A stretch of DNA of 64,000 nt from Salegentibacter lacus (GTDB taxonomy: Bacteria; Bacteroidota; Bacteroidia; Flavobacteriales; Flavobacteriaceae). Location: positions 42,807-106,806 of the forward strand of contig NZ_JAIQZB010000016.1 of NCBI RefSeq assembly GCF_020164555.1. The letters run 5' to 3'. The notes beneath the pieces are model-generated. The model was not told the origin of the DNA. It saw nothing but the letters and a program-made list of their open reading frames with translations, and did not search any database. Below, in pieces: positions 34,152 through 41,585 of the stretch (position 1 is its first letter; every line of letters begins with the position of its first letter). A program made the position numbers and the translations under genes.

Positions 34152-34859
34152 GATCCCGATTAGGATAGTGATTGCGAAACTCATTAGCGTTCCTATGAGC
34201 ACGTATTCGGTCTGCTTTCTCGCACTGGCATCGGTTTTATCGCTAAAGCGTAAAATAGATTTTGCGGCGATAAGAAATCCTATTGCCGAAAAATTTTCAG
34301 TGAGAATAAAAGTTAGTACCAGAATTCTTTCAAAAATACCTATATACCGGCCTGCAGCTTCCAGGCTATGACTTTGGCCATTAGGTTGAAGTTCGTTATG
34401 CCAACGTCGGGTGGCTTTGCCAATTAAAAAACCCGTTGGAAAAATAACCAATAAATATCCTATTATAATTGCTAAAATTACCGGAGTAGAAAAGGCTTCA
34501 GCAATAAAAGGAATCAATTCTGAAAAGCCTTCAATGAGATAAATCCAGACCAAAATTATAATGAAAATATGCCAAAACTGATCTATTAAAAACAATTTTA
34601 AAGTATCTCTTTTATGCTGAAGTTTCCATAAATCGATAAAAAAGTGACTAACACTAATCACTATTGGTATATACCATAAGTGCCATTCCTGCAGAAAAAG
34701 ATAGGTAAGAAATCCTGCTAAAAAAGAATGGAAATATAAAAACCAAGAACCCAACTTTTTCTCCCTTTTTTGTTTTACCAGTTTGGTAGGTTGCAGCACA
34801 AAATCGGTTAAAATATGTGCCAGGAGGAGTTGAAGCAAGATTAGTGTATTTTCTTCCAT
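34128..34859 (-). CDS. DUF3307 membrane protein
   Basis: A 243-residue inner-membrane protein with about six hydrophobic helices. The N-terminus LLLAHILTDFVLQPTKLVKQKRE and the HFFIDLWKLQHK block (about 70) are the DUF3307 signature, with conserved His/Asp residues. It follows satD by two bases on the same strand, an association seen elsewhere for these two families. Function is unknown; stress- or small-molecule-linked membrane roles have been suggested for such pairs only by context. Confidence 0.85.
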   Translation of the reverse strand: MEENTLILLQLLLAHILTDFVLQPTKLVKQKREKKLGSWFLYFHSFLAGFLTYLFLQEWHLWYIPIVISVSHFFIDLWKLQHKRDTLKLFLIDQFWHIFIIILVWIYLIEGFSELIPFIAEAFSTPVILAIIIGYLLVIFPTGFLIGKATRRWHNELQPNGQSHSLEAAGRYIGIFERILVLTFILTENFSAIGFLIAAKSILRFSDKTDASARKQTEYVLIGTLMSFAITILIGILVRYFLF

Positions 34860-34861
34860 AA

Positions 34862-35515
34862 TTAAAAACTCTGGGCAGTTACATTTTTAAAACGTTTCAT
34901 CAAAACCGAAATTGCTTCCCAGCCACAAGCCTTTTTACGCTGATTTACCGCCGATTGGCTAATTTTCAATATCTCTGCGATCTCGGTTTCTTTCATTCCT
35001 TTTAATAAATAATAAACCACTTCTGCAGAAGCCTGGCTCCATTTTTCCATCACGGCATCTAATAAAAATAAACTCGCATTAAATTCAGAATTTAAGGTTT
35101 CTAAAGGGGTTTTTAAACGGATTTTCCTGGATTCATTTTTCATTTCATCTAAAGTTCTTCCTGAAAATTGAAAAGCCTGCCCGTTAGATTCAGCCATAGA
35201 ATTTCCTTTATAATCAAAACTACCAATACCTATAGCTATTTTTACGTCGGCTAAAGGGCTTGCGGGTTTTTGATCTTTCAGTTTCACTTTATTTATTAAA
35301 CTTTTTAATCTCAATGCGATTTGTAATGAATCCTTAAACTGAGAAATAACACCCTGAAAACTATCACCCCTGTAAATTTTAAAATCTATTTCGTCTTCAG
35401 GATATTCCTGCTGTAATTTTTCAAATTCTGAATTTAGATTCTTTAGAATTTCATCTAAAAGAGCTTCAGAATAATTTGAAGAATCTACTAAATCGGCTGT
35501 AATTACGGCTATCAT
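34862..35515 (-). CDS. SatD family protein with C-terminal helix-turn-helix
   Basis: A 217-residue protein. Residues 1-150 (MIAVITADLVDSSNY, YRGDSFQGVI, AIGIGSFDY, SNGQAFQFSGRTLDEMK) resemble nucleotidyl-cyclase-like SatD domains. The last 50 residues (AEVVYYLLKGMKETEIAEI, SQSAVNQRKKACGW) form a sigma-70-region-4-like helix-turn-helix. This makes it a probable sensor-regulator rather than an enzyme. It is followed by DUF3307 two bases downstream and diverges from a GreA-like gene; the region between holds five evenly spaced TATAAG boxes that are good candidates for its own binding sites. Confidence 0.82.
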   Translation of the reverse strand: MIAVITADLVDSSNYSEALLDEILKNLNSEFEKLQQEYPEDEIDFKIYRGDSFQGVISQFKDSLQIALRLKSLINKVKLKDQKPASPLADVKIAIGIGSFDYKGNSMAESNGQAFQFSGRTLDEMKNESRKIRLKTPLETLNSEFNASLFLLDAVMEKWSQASAEVVYYLLKGMKETEIAEILKISQSAVNQRKKACGWEAISVLMKRFKNVTAQSF

Positions 35516-35549
35516 AATTCCAAATATATAAAAAATATTAGTCTATAAA

Positions 35550-35613
35550 CTTATATTTGCTATTTATAAGCCTTAAGACTTATGTTAAAAGTTTATAAGT
35601 CTATATCCTTATA
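35550..35613. promoter_or_regulatory. Array of five alternating TATAAG/CTTATA boxes
   Basis: Hexamers CTTATA (35550), TATAAG (35565), CTTATG (35579), TATAAG (35594) and CTTATA (35608) are spaced 15, 14, 15 and 14 bases and alternate in orientation. The regular pitch near one and a half helical turns suggests cooperative binding by a dimeric regulator, most simply SatD itself, controlling both divergent genes. The sequence and spacing are seen directly; the regulator is inference. Confidence 0.55.
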
Positions 35614-35703
35614 ATGAAAATTGGGAGTGTTATTAAATTTTTGCTAAAAGTTCTTTCAGCCTGTTTAGGTTATTTAATTTTAAAAAAATCAACAAAAAAT
35701 AAT

Positions 35704-36153
35704 ATGGTAAGTAATAAGAAAGAACTTTATCTAAACTGTTTAGATGCTGTAAATAAGAAAATAGAAAGATACCAAAAGGAAATGGATCTCATTAAAGAAT
35801 CTATGGAAGCCAATGATGTGAAAACAGATTATGATGAAGATAATAAAGGACAATTATTAGGTGATTTTGAAAAATATGCCGGTCGTTTAAGCGATGCCCA
35901 GGAAATGAAAGAAAGTTTAAGTAAAATAGATCCAGATCATTACAGCGAAGAAATAAACTTTGGCAGTGTAGTGGAAACCAGTGGGAACTATTATTTTATC
36001 TCGGTTCCTATAGGTGAAATCACGATGGAAGATGGAAGCAGCGTATATGCAATTTCAACTGAAGCCCCAATTTACCAGGAAATGGAAGGTAAAAAAGAAG
36101 GAGATACTTTTAACTTTAATAATGAAGAAGTAAAAATTACCGCAGTAGGCTAA
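35704..36153 (+). CDS. GreA/GreB-like transcript cleavage/elongation factor
   Basis: A 149-residue protein with an N-terminal coiled-coil (about 1-75, charged heptads with KKIERYQKEMDLIKESME) and a C-terminal FKBP-like Gre domain (FGSVVETSGNYYFISVPIG, then SVYAISTEAPIYQEMEGKKEGD). Gre factors enter the RNA polymerase secondary channel. The ATG at 35704 is chosen since related proteins start near MVSNKKELYLNCL; an earlier ATG at 35614 would add a 30-residue hydrophobic-basic leader that looks unrelated and would abut the last TATAAG box. The coiled-coil lacks the usual DxxE tip as far as I can tell (it has a D-Y-D-E-D stretch), so a regulatory Gre-like role (as in Gfh or Rnk) is possible. Divergent from satD. 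Confidence 0.7.
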   Translation: MVSNKKELYLNCLDAVNKKIERYQKEMDLIKESMEANDVKTDYDEDNKGQLLGDFEKYAGRLSDAQEMKESLSKIDPDHYSEEINFGSVVETSGNYYFISVPIGEITMEDGSSVYAISTEAPIYQEMEGKKEGDTFNFNNEEVKITAVG

Positions 36154-36156
36154 ACC

Positions 36157-38202
36157 CTATTCCGGGTATTCTACCCTGAGGTGAAAAATATTCTTAAGTT
36201 TACGCTTAAGGATTTTTTTCACCACTTGTATTTCTTTAAAAGTAATATTAGCGTTTAGGAATTGCTCTTCCTTCATTTGCTTATTTATAATCTTCTCTAC
36301 AAAATTATCTATCACCCCGGCAGTAGGCTCTTTTAAACTTTTACTTGCAGCCTCTACACTATCACACATCATTAAGATCGCTGTTTCTTTGCTAAAAGGA
36401 ATTGGCCCCGGATATCTAAAATCATCTGCAACGGCATTTTCATTATTTTCTTTCTCCTTCATATAAAAGAAATAAACCGTAGTGGTCCCGTGGTGTGTTC
36501 TAATAAAGTCGATCACCCTGTCTGGTAAATTATGCTTTTTGGCTATTTCAATCCCATTAATCACGTGATCTGTGATGATTTGGGCACTTTCTTTAGGTGC
36601 TAATTCATCATGAGAATTTACCGCCGAAGTTTGGTTTTCAGAAAAATAGGTAGGATTCTTCATCTTACCAATATCGTGATAAAGCGCTCCTACTCTAACC
36701 AACATTGCGTTAGCATTAATCTCATTAGCAGCAGCTTCAGCAAGATTCGCCACATTAAGGGAATGGTGAAAAGTTCCCGGAGCTTTTTCTGAAAGTTCTT
36801 TCAGTAATTTCGCATTGGTATCTGAAAGTTCCAGCAAAGACATATCTGAAACCATTCCGAAGATTTTTTCATAGATATAGATCAATGGCTGTACAAATAG
36901 CGTGGCCAGACCTCCAAGGAGAAAAGTAAGTAAGACTTCAGCTTCAACATCAGCAATATTTCCTTCCTGTATTACCGTAAAAGCAAAATAGGAAATAATA
37001 TAAACCAGGGTGATCTGCCCTACTGAAATAAAGAGGTTTGCCCTTTTATAAAGTTCAGAAACCGTGAGTATGGTTACAATCCCCGCAATAATTTGCAGGA
37101 ACATATACTCGTAACTGTTGGGCACAATAAAGCCTAAAAGTAAAACCGTAATTACGTGGGTAAACATTCCCAAACGGGCATCAAAAAATGCTTTTAAAGT
37201 AAGCGGTAAAATACACAGTGGTACCACATAAACGTAATCTATATTGAAATTGACTACCAATTTGGTGAGCAGCACCATAAAAAGAATGTTGAAGAAAATA
37301 AAAGTGACCTTTACATTGTTCTCAAAAATTTCTTCCCGGTATTTTCTTATAAATAATAGAAGCATTAAAAGTGCCAGGGCAACCAAAACACTATATCCTA
37401 CAATTATCCATTTATAATTACTTTCACTCCAAACCTGCGATTCGTATTCATTTTTAAGCGATCTAAGAATATTGTATTTATTACCTTCTACCACTTCTCC
37501 ACGTGCAATCACCCTACTCCCCTGCTCAATATTGCCACGGGTATAAGAAATATGGTCTAATTTACTTTGGAGCTCTCGCTGGGTGAATTCACTATCAAAA
37601 CTTACATTAGGTTCTATAAGGTTAAAGAAAACTTCTAAAAGCTCATTTTCAAACTCTGAAAGATTAGATTCTTCAATCTCAGAATTCAAAAAATCCCTTA
37701 CCTGATCCTGTTTTAAAATGTTTTTATAGGAAATTTCAAAAGCCTCATTCCCTTTACGTAAATAAACAAGTTGATTATCCTCAATGCGATTATTGACTTG
37801 CAGTAAACCAAATTCATAAACGTCTTCCAGGGTTTCATTTACAAAATTAAGAATTTGAGTTTCCCTGTTATTTAAGATACTATCAGGAAAAACTTCGGGT
37901 ACCACCTCAGGTACTTCAGATTTTACCTGGGTAGGAATTTCCTGGTTAAACTGAAAATATGGAGTGTGGTTATTTATAATTTGCTGACGCTCTTCCTGTA
38001 TCTCTTCTTCAGATTTTAAGATCGCAAAATCAAAAGGCGCATACAGATTTTCATACTGCCAGGGCTTTCCTTTAGGAATTTCGTATTTAAAATTTCCTCC
38101 TTTGGGTAGCAGGTAAACAATTAGCACCGCAGTAAGCGCAAATAAAAATACCTTGTAAAATAACGCCTGATTTTTATACAGGTTATTTACGAATTTCTTC
38201 AT
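36157..38202 (-). CDS. 7TM receptor-type HD phosphodiesterase, PgpH-like (c-di-AMP)
   Basis: A 681-residue inner-membrane protein: one N-terminal helix (VFLFALTAVLIVYLLP), an extracytoplasmic 7TMR-HDED domain to about residue 265, seven helices at about 270-455 and a cytoplasmic HD domain with HHSLNVANLAEAAANEI and LYHDIGKMKNPTYF (about 507) and HHGTTTVYFFY. This is the PgpH/YqfF layout that degrades cyclic di-AMP to pApA. The ATG at 38202 is preferred to a TTG seven codons upstream, because the TACATTTG promoter box lies over that TTG. No c-di-AMP cyclase is in the window. Confidence 0.91.
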   Translation of the reverse strand: MKKFVNNLYKNQALFYKVFLFALTAVLIVYLLPKGGNFKYEIPKGKPWQYENLYAPFDFAILKSEEEIQEERQQIINNHTPYFQFNQEIPTQVKSEVPEVVPEVFPDSILNNRETQILNFVNETLEDVYEFGLLQVNNRIEDNQLVYLRKGNEAFEISYKNILKQDQVRDFLNSEIEESNLSEFENELLEVFFNLIEPNVSFDSEFTQRELQSKLDHISYTRGNIEQGSRVIARGEVVEGNKYNILRSLKNEYESQVWSESNYKWIIVGYSVLVALALLMLLLFIRKYREEIFENNVKVTFIFFNILFMVLLTKLVVNFNIDYVYVVPLCILPLTLKAFFDARLGMFTHVITVLLLGFIVPNSYEYMFLQIIAGIVTILTVSELYKRANLFISVGQITLVYIISYFAFTVIQEGNIADVEAEVLLTFLLGGLATLFVQPLIYIYEKIFGMVSDMSLLELSDTNAKLLKELSEKAPGTFHHSLNVANLAEAAANEINANAMLVRVGALYHDIGKMKNPTYFSENQTSAVNSHDELAPKESAQIITDHVINGIEIAKKHNLPDRVIDFIRTHHGTTTVYFFYMKEKENNENAVADDFRYPGPIPFSKETAILMMCDSVEAASKSLKEPTAGVIDNFVEKIINKQMKEEQFLNANITFKEIQVVKKILKRKLKNIFHLRVEYPE

Positions 38203-38220
38203 ATAAATCGTGCTATTGCT

Positions 38221-38228
38221 CAAATGTA
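38221..38228 (-). promoter_or_regulatory. Promoter -7 box for the PgpH-like gene
   Basis: Minus-strand TACATTTG is an exact TAnnTTTG match 19 bases before the ATG at 38202, which rules out the upstream TTG as start. Confidence 0.5.
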
Positions 38229-38256
38229 CTAAAAAATAGCGGCCGAATGAGCGCTC

Positions 38257-38288
38257 TTGCTAAGTTCCTTATAAAATCACTAAATTCG
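38257..38288 (+). promoter_or_regulatory. Promoter of the thiolase gene (TTG-N21-TAAATTCG)
   Basis: TTG at 38257-38259, a 21-base spacer and TAAATTCG (one mismatch to TAnnTTTG) lie 27 bases before the start codon. Confidence 0.45.
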
Positions 38289-38314
38289 CAAAAGAAGAAA
38301 TAACTAAAACATAA

Positions 38315-39499
38315 ATGATGAATAACGAAGTAGTAATTGTAAGCGCCGCAAGGACTCCAATTGGGAGTTTCTTGGGTAGCTTATCTACCGTAGAAGCTAC
38401 CGATCTTGGTGCTGTTGCCATCAAAGGAGCTTTAAATAAAATTAATTTGAAACCTGAACTTGTACAGGAAGTTTTAATGGGAAATGTAGTGCAGGCCGGC
38501 GTTGGCCAGGCACCGGCACGACAGGCTGCTTTAAAAGCAGGAATTCCTGATTCGGTTCCATGTACTACCGTAAATAAAGTGTGTGCCAGCGGGATGAAAG
38601 CCGTAATGCAGGGTGCACAATCTATTATGCTGGGACAAAATTCTATAGTGGTTGCCGGTGGAATGGAAAATATGAGTTTAATTCCACATTATTTATACCA
38701 TAGGAAAGGACAGAAATTTGGTCCGGCAAAAATGGAAGACGGAATGCAAAAAGACGGATTGGTAGATGCTTACGATCATAATGCAATGGGCGTTTGCGCC
38801 GATCTTTGTGCTACAGAACATAATTTTTCCAGAGAAGATCAGGATGCTTTTGCCATAAAATCTTACGAACGTTCAGCACAAGCCTGGGCCGACGGGAAAT
38901 TTGATAACGAAGTTGTTCCTGTTGAAGTTCCGCAGCGAAAAGGAGATCCTATCGTTGTAAAAGAAGATGAGGAATTCAAGAATGTGAGAATGGATAAAAT
39001 AACCTCACTTCGTCCAGCCTTCAGTAAAGATGGAACTGTAACTGCAGCCAATGCTTCTACCATTAACGATGGTGCCGGTGCCGTGGTTTTAATGAGTCGT
39101 GAAAAAGCTGAAGAATTAGGTTTGGAAATTCTTGCAAGTATTAAAGGTTTTGCAGATGCCGCCCAGGAACCAAAATGGTTTACCACTTCTCCAGCCAAAG
39201 CTTTGCCTTTAGCACTAAAAAATGCTGGCGTTGCCCAGGATGATATAGATTTCTTTGAATTTAACGAAGCTTTCTCTGTAGTTGGACTGGCTAATATGAA
39301 AATATTAGGAATAAGCGACGAAATCACCAATGTTCACGGTGGTGCTGTTTCCCTTGGTCACCCACTGGGTTGCAGCGGAGTGAGAATTCTAATCACTTTA
39401 TTAAATGTGTTGCAGCAAAATAATGCTAAATTAGGAGCAGCCGCGATTTGTAATGGCGGTGGCGGTGCATCTGCAATGGTAATAGAGCGAAACTCTTAA
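38315..39499 (+). CDS. Acetyl-CoA C-acyltransferase (thiolase)
   Basis: A 394-residue thiolase catalysing acyl-CoA plus acetyl-CoA exchange to 3-ketoacyl-CoA. The first catalytic Cys is in NKVCASGMKAV (about 91), the His in FEFNEAFSV/VHGGAVSLGHPLGCSG (about 350) with the second Cys in GHPLGCSG, and the C-terminal ICNGGGGASAM motif is present. Sequence type is the biosynthetic/degradative acetyl-CoA acetyltransferase group. Two ATGs in a row occur at the start (38315, 38318). An NlpC/P60 gene follows by 18 bases. Confidence 0.93.
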   Translation: MMNNEVVIVSAARTPIGSFLGSLSTVEATDLGAVAIKGALNKINLKPELVQEVLMGNVVQAGVGQAPARQAALKAGIPDSVPCTTVNKVCASGMKAVMQGAQSIMLGQNSIVVAGGMENMSLIPHYLYHRKGQKFGPAKMEDGMQKDGLVDAYDHNAMGVCADLCATEHNFSREDQDAFAIKSYERSAQAWADGKFDNEVVPVEVPQRKGDPIVVKEDEEFKNVRMDKITSLRPAFSKDGTVTAANASTINDGAGAVVLMSREKAEELGLEILASIKGFADAAQEPKWFTTSPAKALPLALKNAGVAQDDIDFFEFNEAFSVVGLANMKILGISDEITNVHGGAVSLGHPLGCSGVRILITLLNVLQQNNAKLGAAAICNGGGGASAMVIERNS

Positions 39500-39517
39500 T
39501 TTTATATTTTTTATTGA

Positions 39518-40267
39518 ATGCAATACGGAATTTGCCCCCTAAGCATTGTACCACTTCGCGAAACCACATCAAATAACAGCGAAATGGTATCTCAGGTTCT
39601 TTATGGAGAACATTTTAAAATACTTGAAGAACGCGCCCAATGGAGCAGGATTCGTGTTGCATTCGATAATTTTGAGGCCTGGATCTCAAATAAACAATTG
39701 CTTAAAATACCGGAAGAAACCTACTATCGGTTAGACGAAGCAATTCCAAATTATTCTGCCGATCTTTTTGATTTTGTAACCGATCAAAACGGCCATCTTA
39801 TCACCGTACCAATTGGAGCTTCACTAAATGCCACAGATTTATTAAATCATCACTTTGAAGGGCATTCTGTTTCGGGTGAAAAACTTAAGGTGGAAATTGT
39901 AAAAACCGCACTATTGTATTTAAACAGCCCATATTCCTGGGGTGGAAAATCTCCATTGGGCATAGATTGCAGCGGACTTACGCAAATGGTTTACAAATTA
40001 AACGGCTACCAGTTAAATCGAAATTCAGCCGATCAGGCTAAACAGGGAGAAGCGCTAAGTTTTATTGAAGAAAGTGAAGCCGGTGACCTTGCCTTTTTTG
40101 ATGATAAAGAAGGAGTGATAGATCACGTGGGCATTATGATGAACGATAATTACATTATCCACGTAGACGGAAAAGTGCGAATAGACCGAATTGACCATTC
40201 CGGGATCTTTAATGCTGAATTAAAACGGCACACCCACAAACTCCGGGTAATCAAAAAGATTATATAA
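39518..40267 (+). CDS. C40 (NlpC/P60) peptidase with N-terminal SH3-like repeats
   Basis: A 249-residue peptidoglycan endopeptidase. Residues 1-120 contain bacterial SH3-like strands (starts YGICPLSIVPLRETTSNNS, SQVLYGEHFKILEE). The catalytic domain has the Cys in GGKSPLGIDCSGLTQ (about 151), the His in DHVGIMM (about 206) and the third residue His in IIHVDGKVRI. The N-terminus lacks an obvious signal peptide, as for several cytosol-predicted YkfC-type dipeptide (gamma-D-Glu) hydrolases of Bacteroidota, so it may process recycled muropeptides. Confidence 0.88.
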   Translation: MQYGICPLSIVPLRETTSNNSEMVSQVLYGEHFKILEERAQWSRIRVAFDNFEAWISNKQLLKIPEETYYRLDEAIPNYSADLFDFVTDQNGHLITVPIGASLNATDLLNHHFEGHSVSGEKLKVEIVKTALLYLNSPYSWGGKSPLGIDCSGLTQMVYKLNGYQLNRNSADQAKQGEALSFIEESEAGDLAFFDDKEGVIDHVGIMMNDNYIIHVDGKVRIDRIDHSGIFNAELKRHTHKLRVIKKII

Positions 40268-40281
40268 ATAAAATTATCGCT

Positions 40282-40295
40282 TCGAGCGCAGTCGA
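40282..40295. repeat. Dispersed semi-palindromic repeat, copy 1
   Basis: TCGAGCGCAGTCGA lies in the 61-base gap between the NlpC/P60 gene and the end of the polyene cluster. Its reverse complement recurs at 56063-56076. Similar short intergenic repeats are frequent in flavobacterial genomes as I recall; not verified. Confidence 0.5.
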
Positions 40296-40328
40296 GTCGT
40301 CTTTGTTGAGGGATAAAATCTAGAAGTT

Positions 40329-41585
40329 TTACCTAAAATCGTGGAAAAGCTTTGGCTTTCTACTTTCTCTGGGAAATTTTAGTTTTTCAATTTCTTCTAC
40401 AGAAGTTTTTTCTAACGCTACTTTCACTTTTAAGCCAGCTTGTAAATGTTCCTGAAGCTCACTAAATTCAGTAAAATCTTCTGGAATCCTAATCAGGATT
40501 TCATCGGTTTGAGTTTTATTTAGTCTTGCTTCAATTACAAAAATTTTCAAGGACTGAAATGCCGTAAGTAAATTTATAATTTGCTGCGGATAAAGCGTTG
40601 TGCCTTTTAGCTTGATCATTTGCTGTTTGCGTCCCACCGGTGTACTAATTCGCAATGATTCTCTTCCACATTTACAATTTTGCCCATAGAATTTCACCAT
40701 ATCCCCGGTAGCAAACCTTATTAAAGGCATTGTTTGAGTTTGCAATGGAGTGACGATCAATTCCCCGATTTCTCCCTCATTTACAGGTTCCTGATTTTCA
40801 TCTAAAACTTCAGCAAAAATAAGTTCCGGAAGGCTGTGATTCCCGGTGTGAAATTCACATTCGGTAAAAGCAGTACCCATTTCGGTACTTGCGTAAGTAG
40901 AAAACAATTCGATATCCCAAAGTTCTTTTATTCTTTGTCCAAGAGAATTGAGGCTGAAATCTGGGTTTCGTAAAGGTTCACCAATACAAACCGCTGCTTT
41001 AACCGAAGAATTTTTATAGTCGATACCGTTTTGAATGGCAAAATCGATCAACTTTAATAAAAATGAAGGAACCGCCACCAGGAATTCGGGTTTAAACCTT
41101 TCTATAGATCCCCATTGCAAACCCGGAAGCCCACTGCCGGTTCTTATAATTCCTGCTCCCAATTTTCGTAAACCAAGAAAATATGCCATCCCGGCCATAA
41201 ATCTGCGGTCTAACGTGGTGGTGACTTGTACCACGCTGGATTTCTTAACCCCAAGCATCTCAAAAGATCTGCGCTCATTTTCAGCCAGTCTATCCAGATC
41301 TGCATCATTTAAAGCAAAACTCACGGGGTTTCCCAAAGTTCCGGAAGTTGTTACATAATCTATGATTTCATCTTCGGGAACTGAAACAAACTCTTTATTA
41401 TAATGTTGTAAATCTTCTTTTGTGGTAATTGGAATCTGCCTGAAATCTTTATAAGACTGAATTTCCGCAATATTTATTTTATTACTTTGAAAATGCTTTT
41501 TGTAGAATGGAGAATTTGCAGCAACATAATTTAACTGCTTTTTCAGCAATTTTTCATTATTATTTATTTCGTAAAAATTCGTCAT
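40329..41585 (-). CDS. AMP-dependent ligase (phenylacetate-CoA ligase-like), aryl-polyene cluster
   Basis: A 418-residue adenylating enzyme. The adenylate-forming signature is VTTSGTLGNPVSFALND (about 92), then FSTYASTEMGTAFTEC (A5-like, about 238), GELIVTPLQTQTMPLIRFATGDMV and RISTPVGRKQQMIKLKG, all of the PaaK/phenylacetate-CoA ligase type. In aryl-polyene clusters this enzyme (the ApeH counterpart) activates the aromatic starter acid and loads the ACP. Here the tyrosine ammonia-lyase product, 4-coumarate, is the natural substrate by inference. A Cys-rich zinc-like patch (CKCGRES) is visible near residue 305. It is the last gene of the long cluster, immediately after the C45 gene. Confidence 0.85.
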   Translation of the reverse strand: MTNFYEINNNEKLLKKQLNYVAANSPFYKKHFQSNKINIAEIQSYKDFRQIPITTKEDLQHYNKEFVSVPEDEIIDYVTTSGTLGNPVSFALNDADLDRLAENERRSFEMLGVKKSSVVQVTTTLDRRFMAGMAYFLGLRKLGAGIIRTGSGLPGLQWGSIERFKPEFLVAVPSFLLKLIDFAIQNGIDYKNSSVKAAVCIGEPLRNPDFSLNSLGQRIKELWDIELFSTYASTEMGTAFTECEFHTGNHSLPELIFAEVLDENQEPVNEGEIGELIVTPLQTQTMPLIRFATGDMVKFYGQNCKCGRESLRISTPVGRKQQMIKLKGTTLYPQQIINLLTAFQSLKIFVIEARLNKTQTDEILIRIPEDFTEFSELQEHLQAGLKVKVALEKTSVEEIEKLKFPRESRKPKLFHDFR

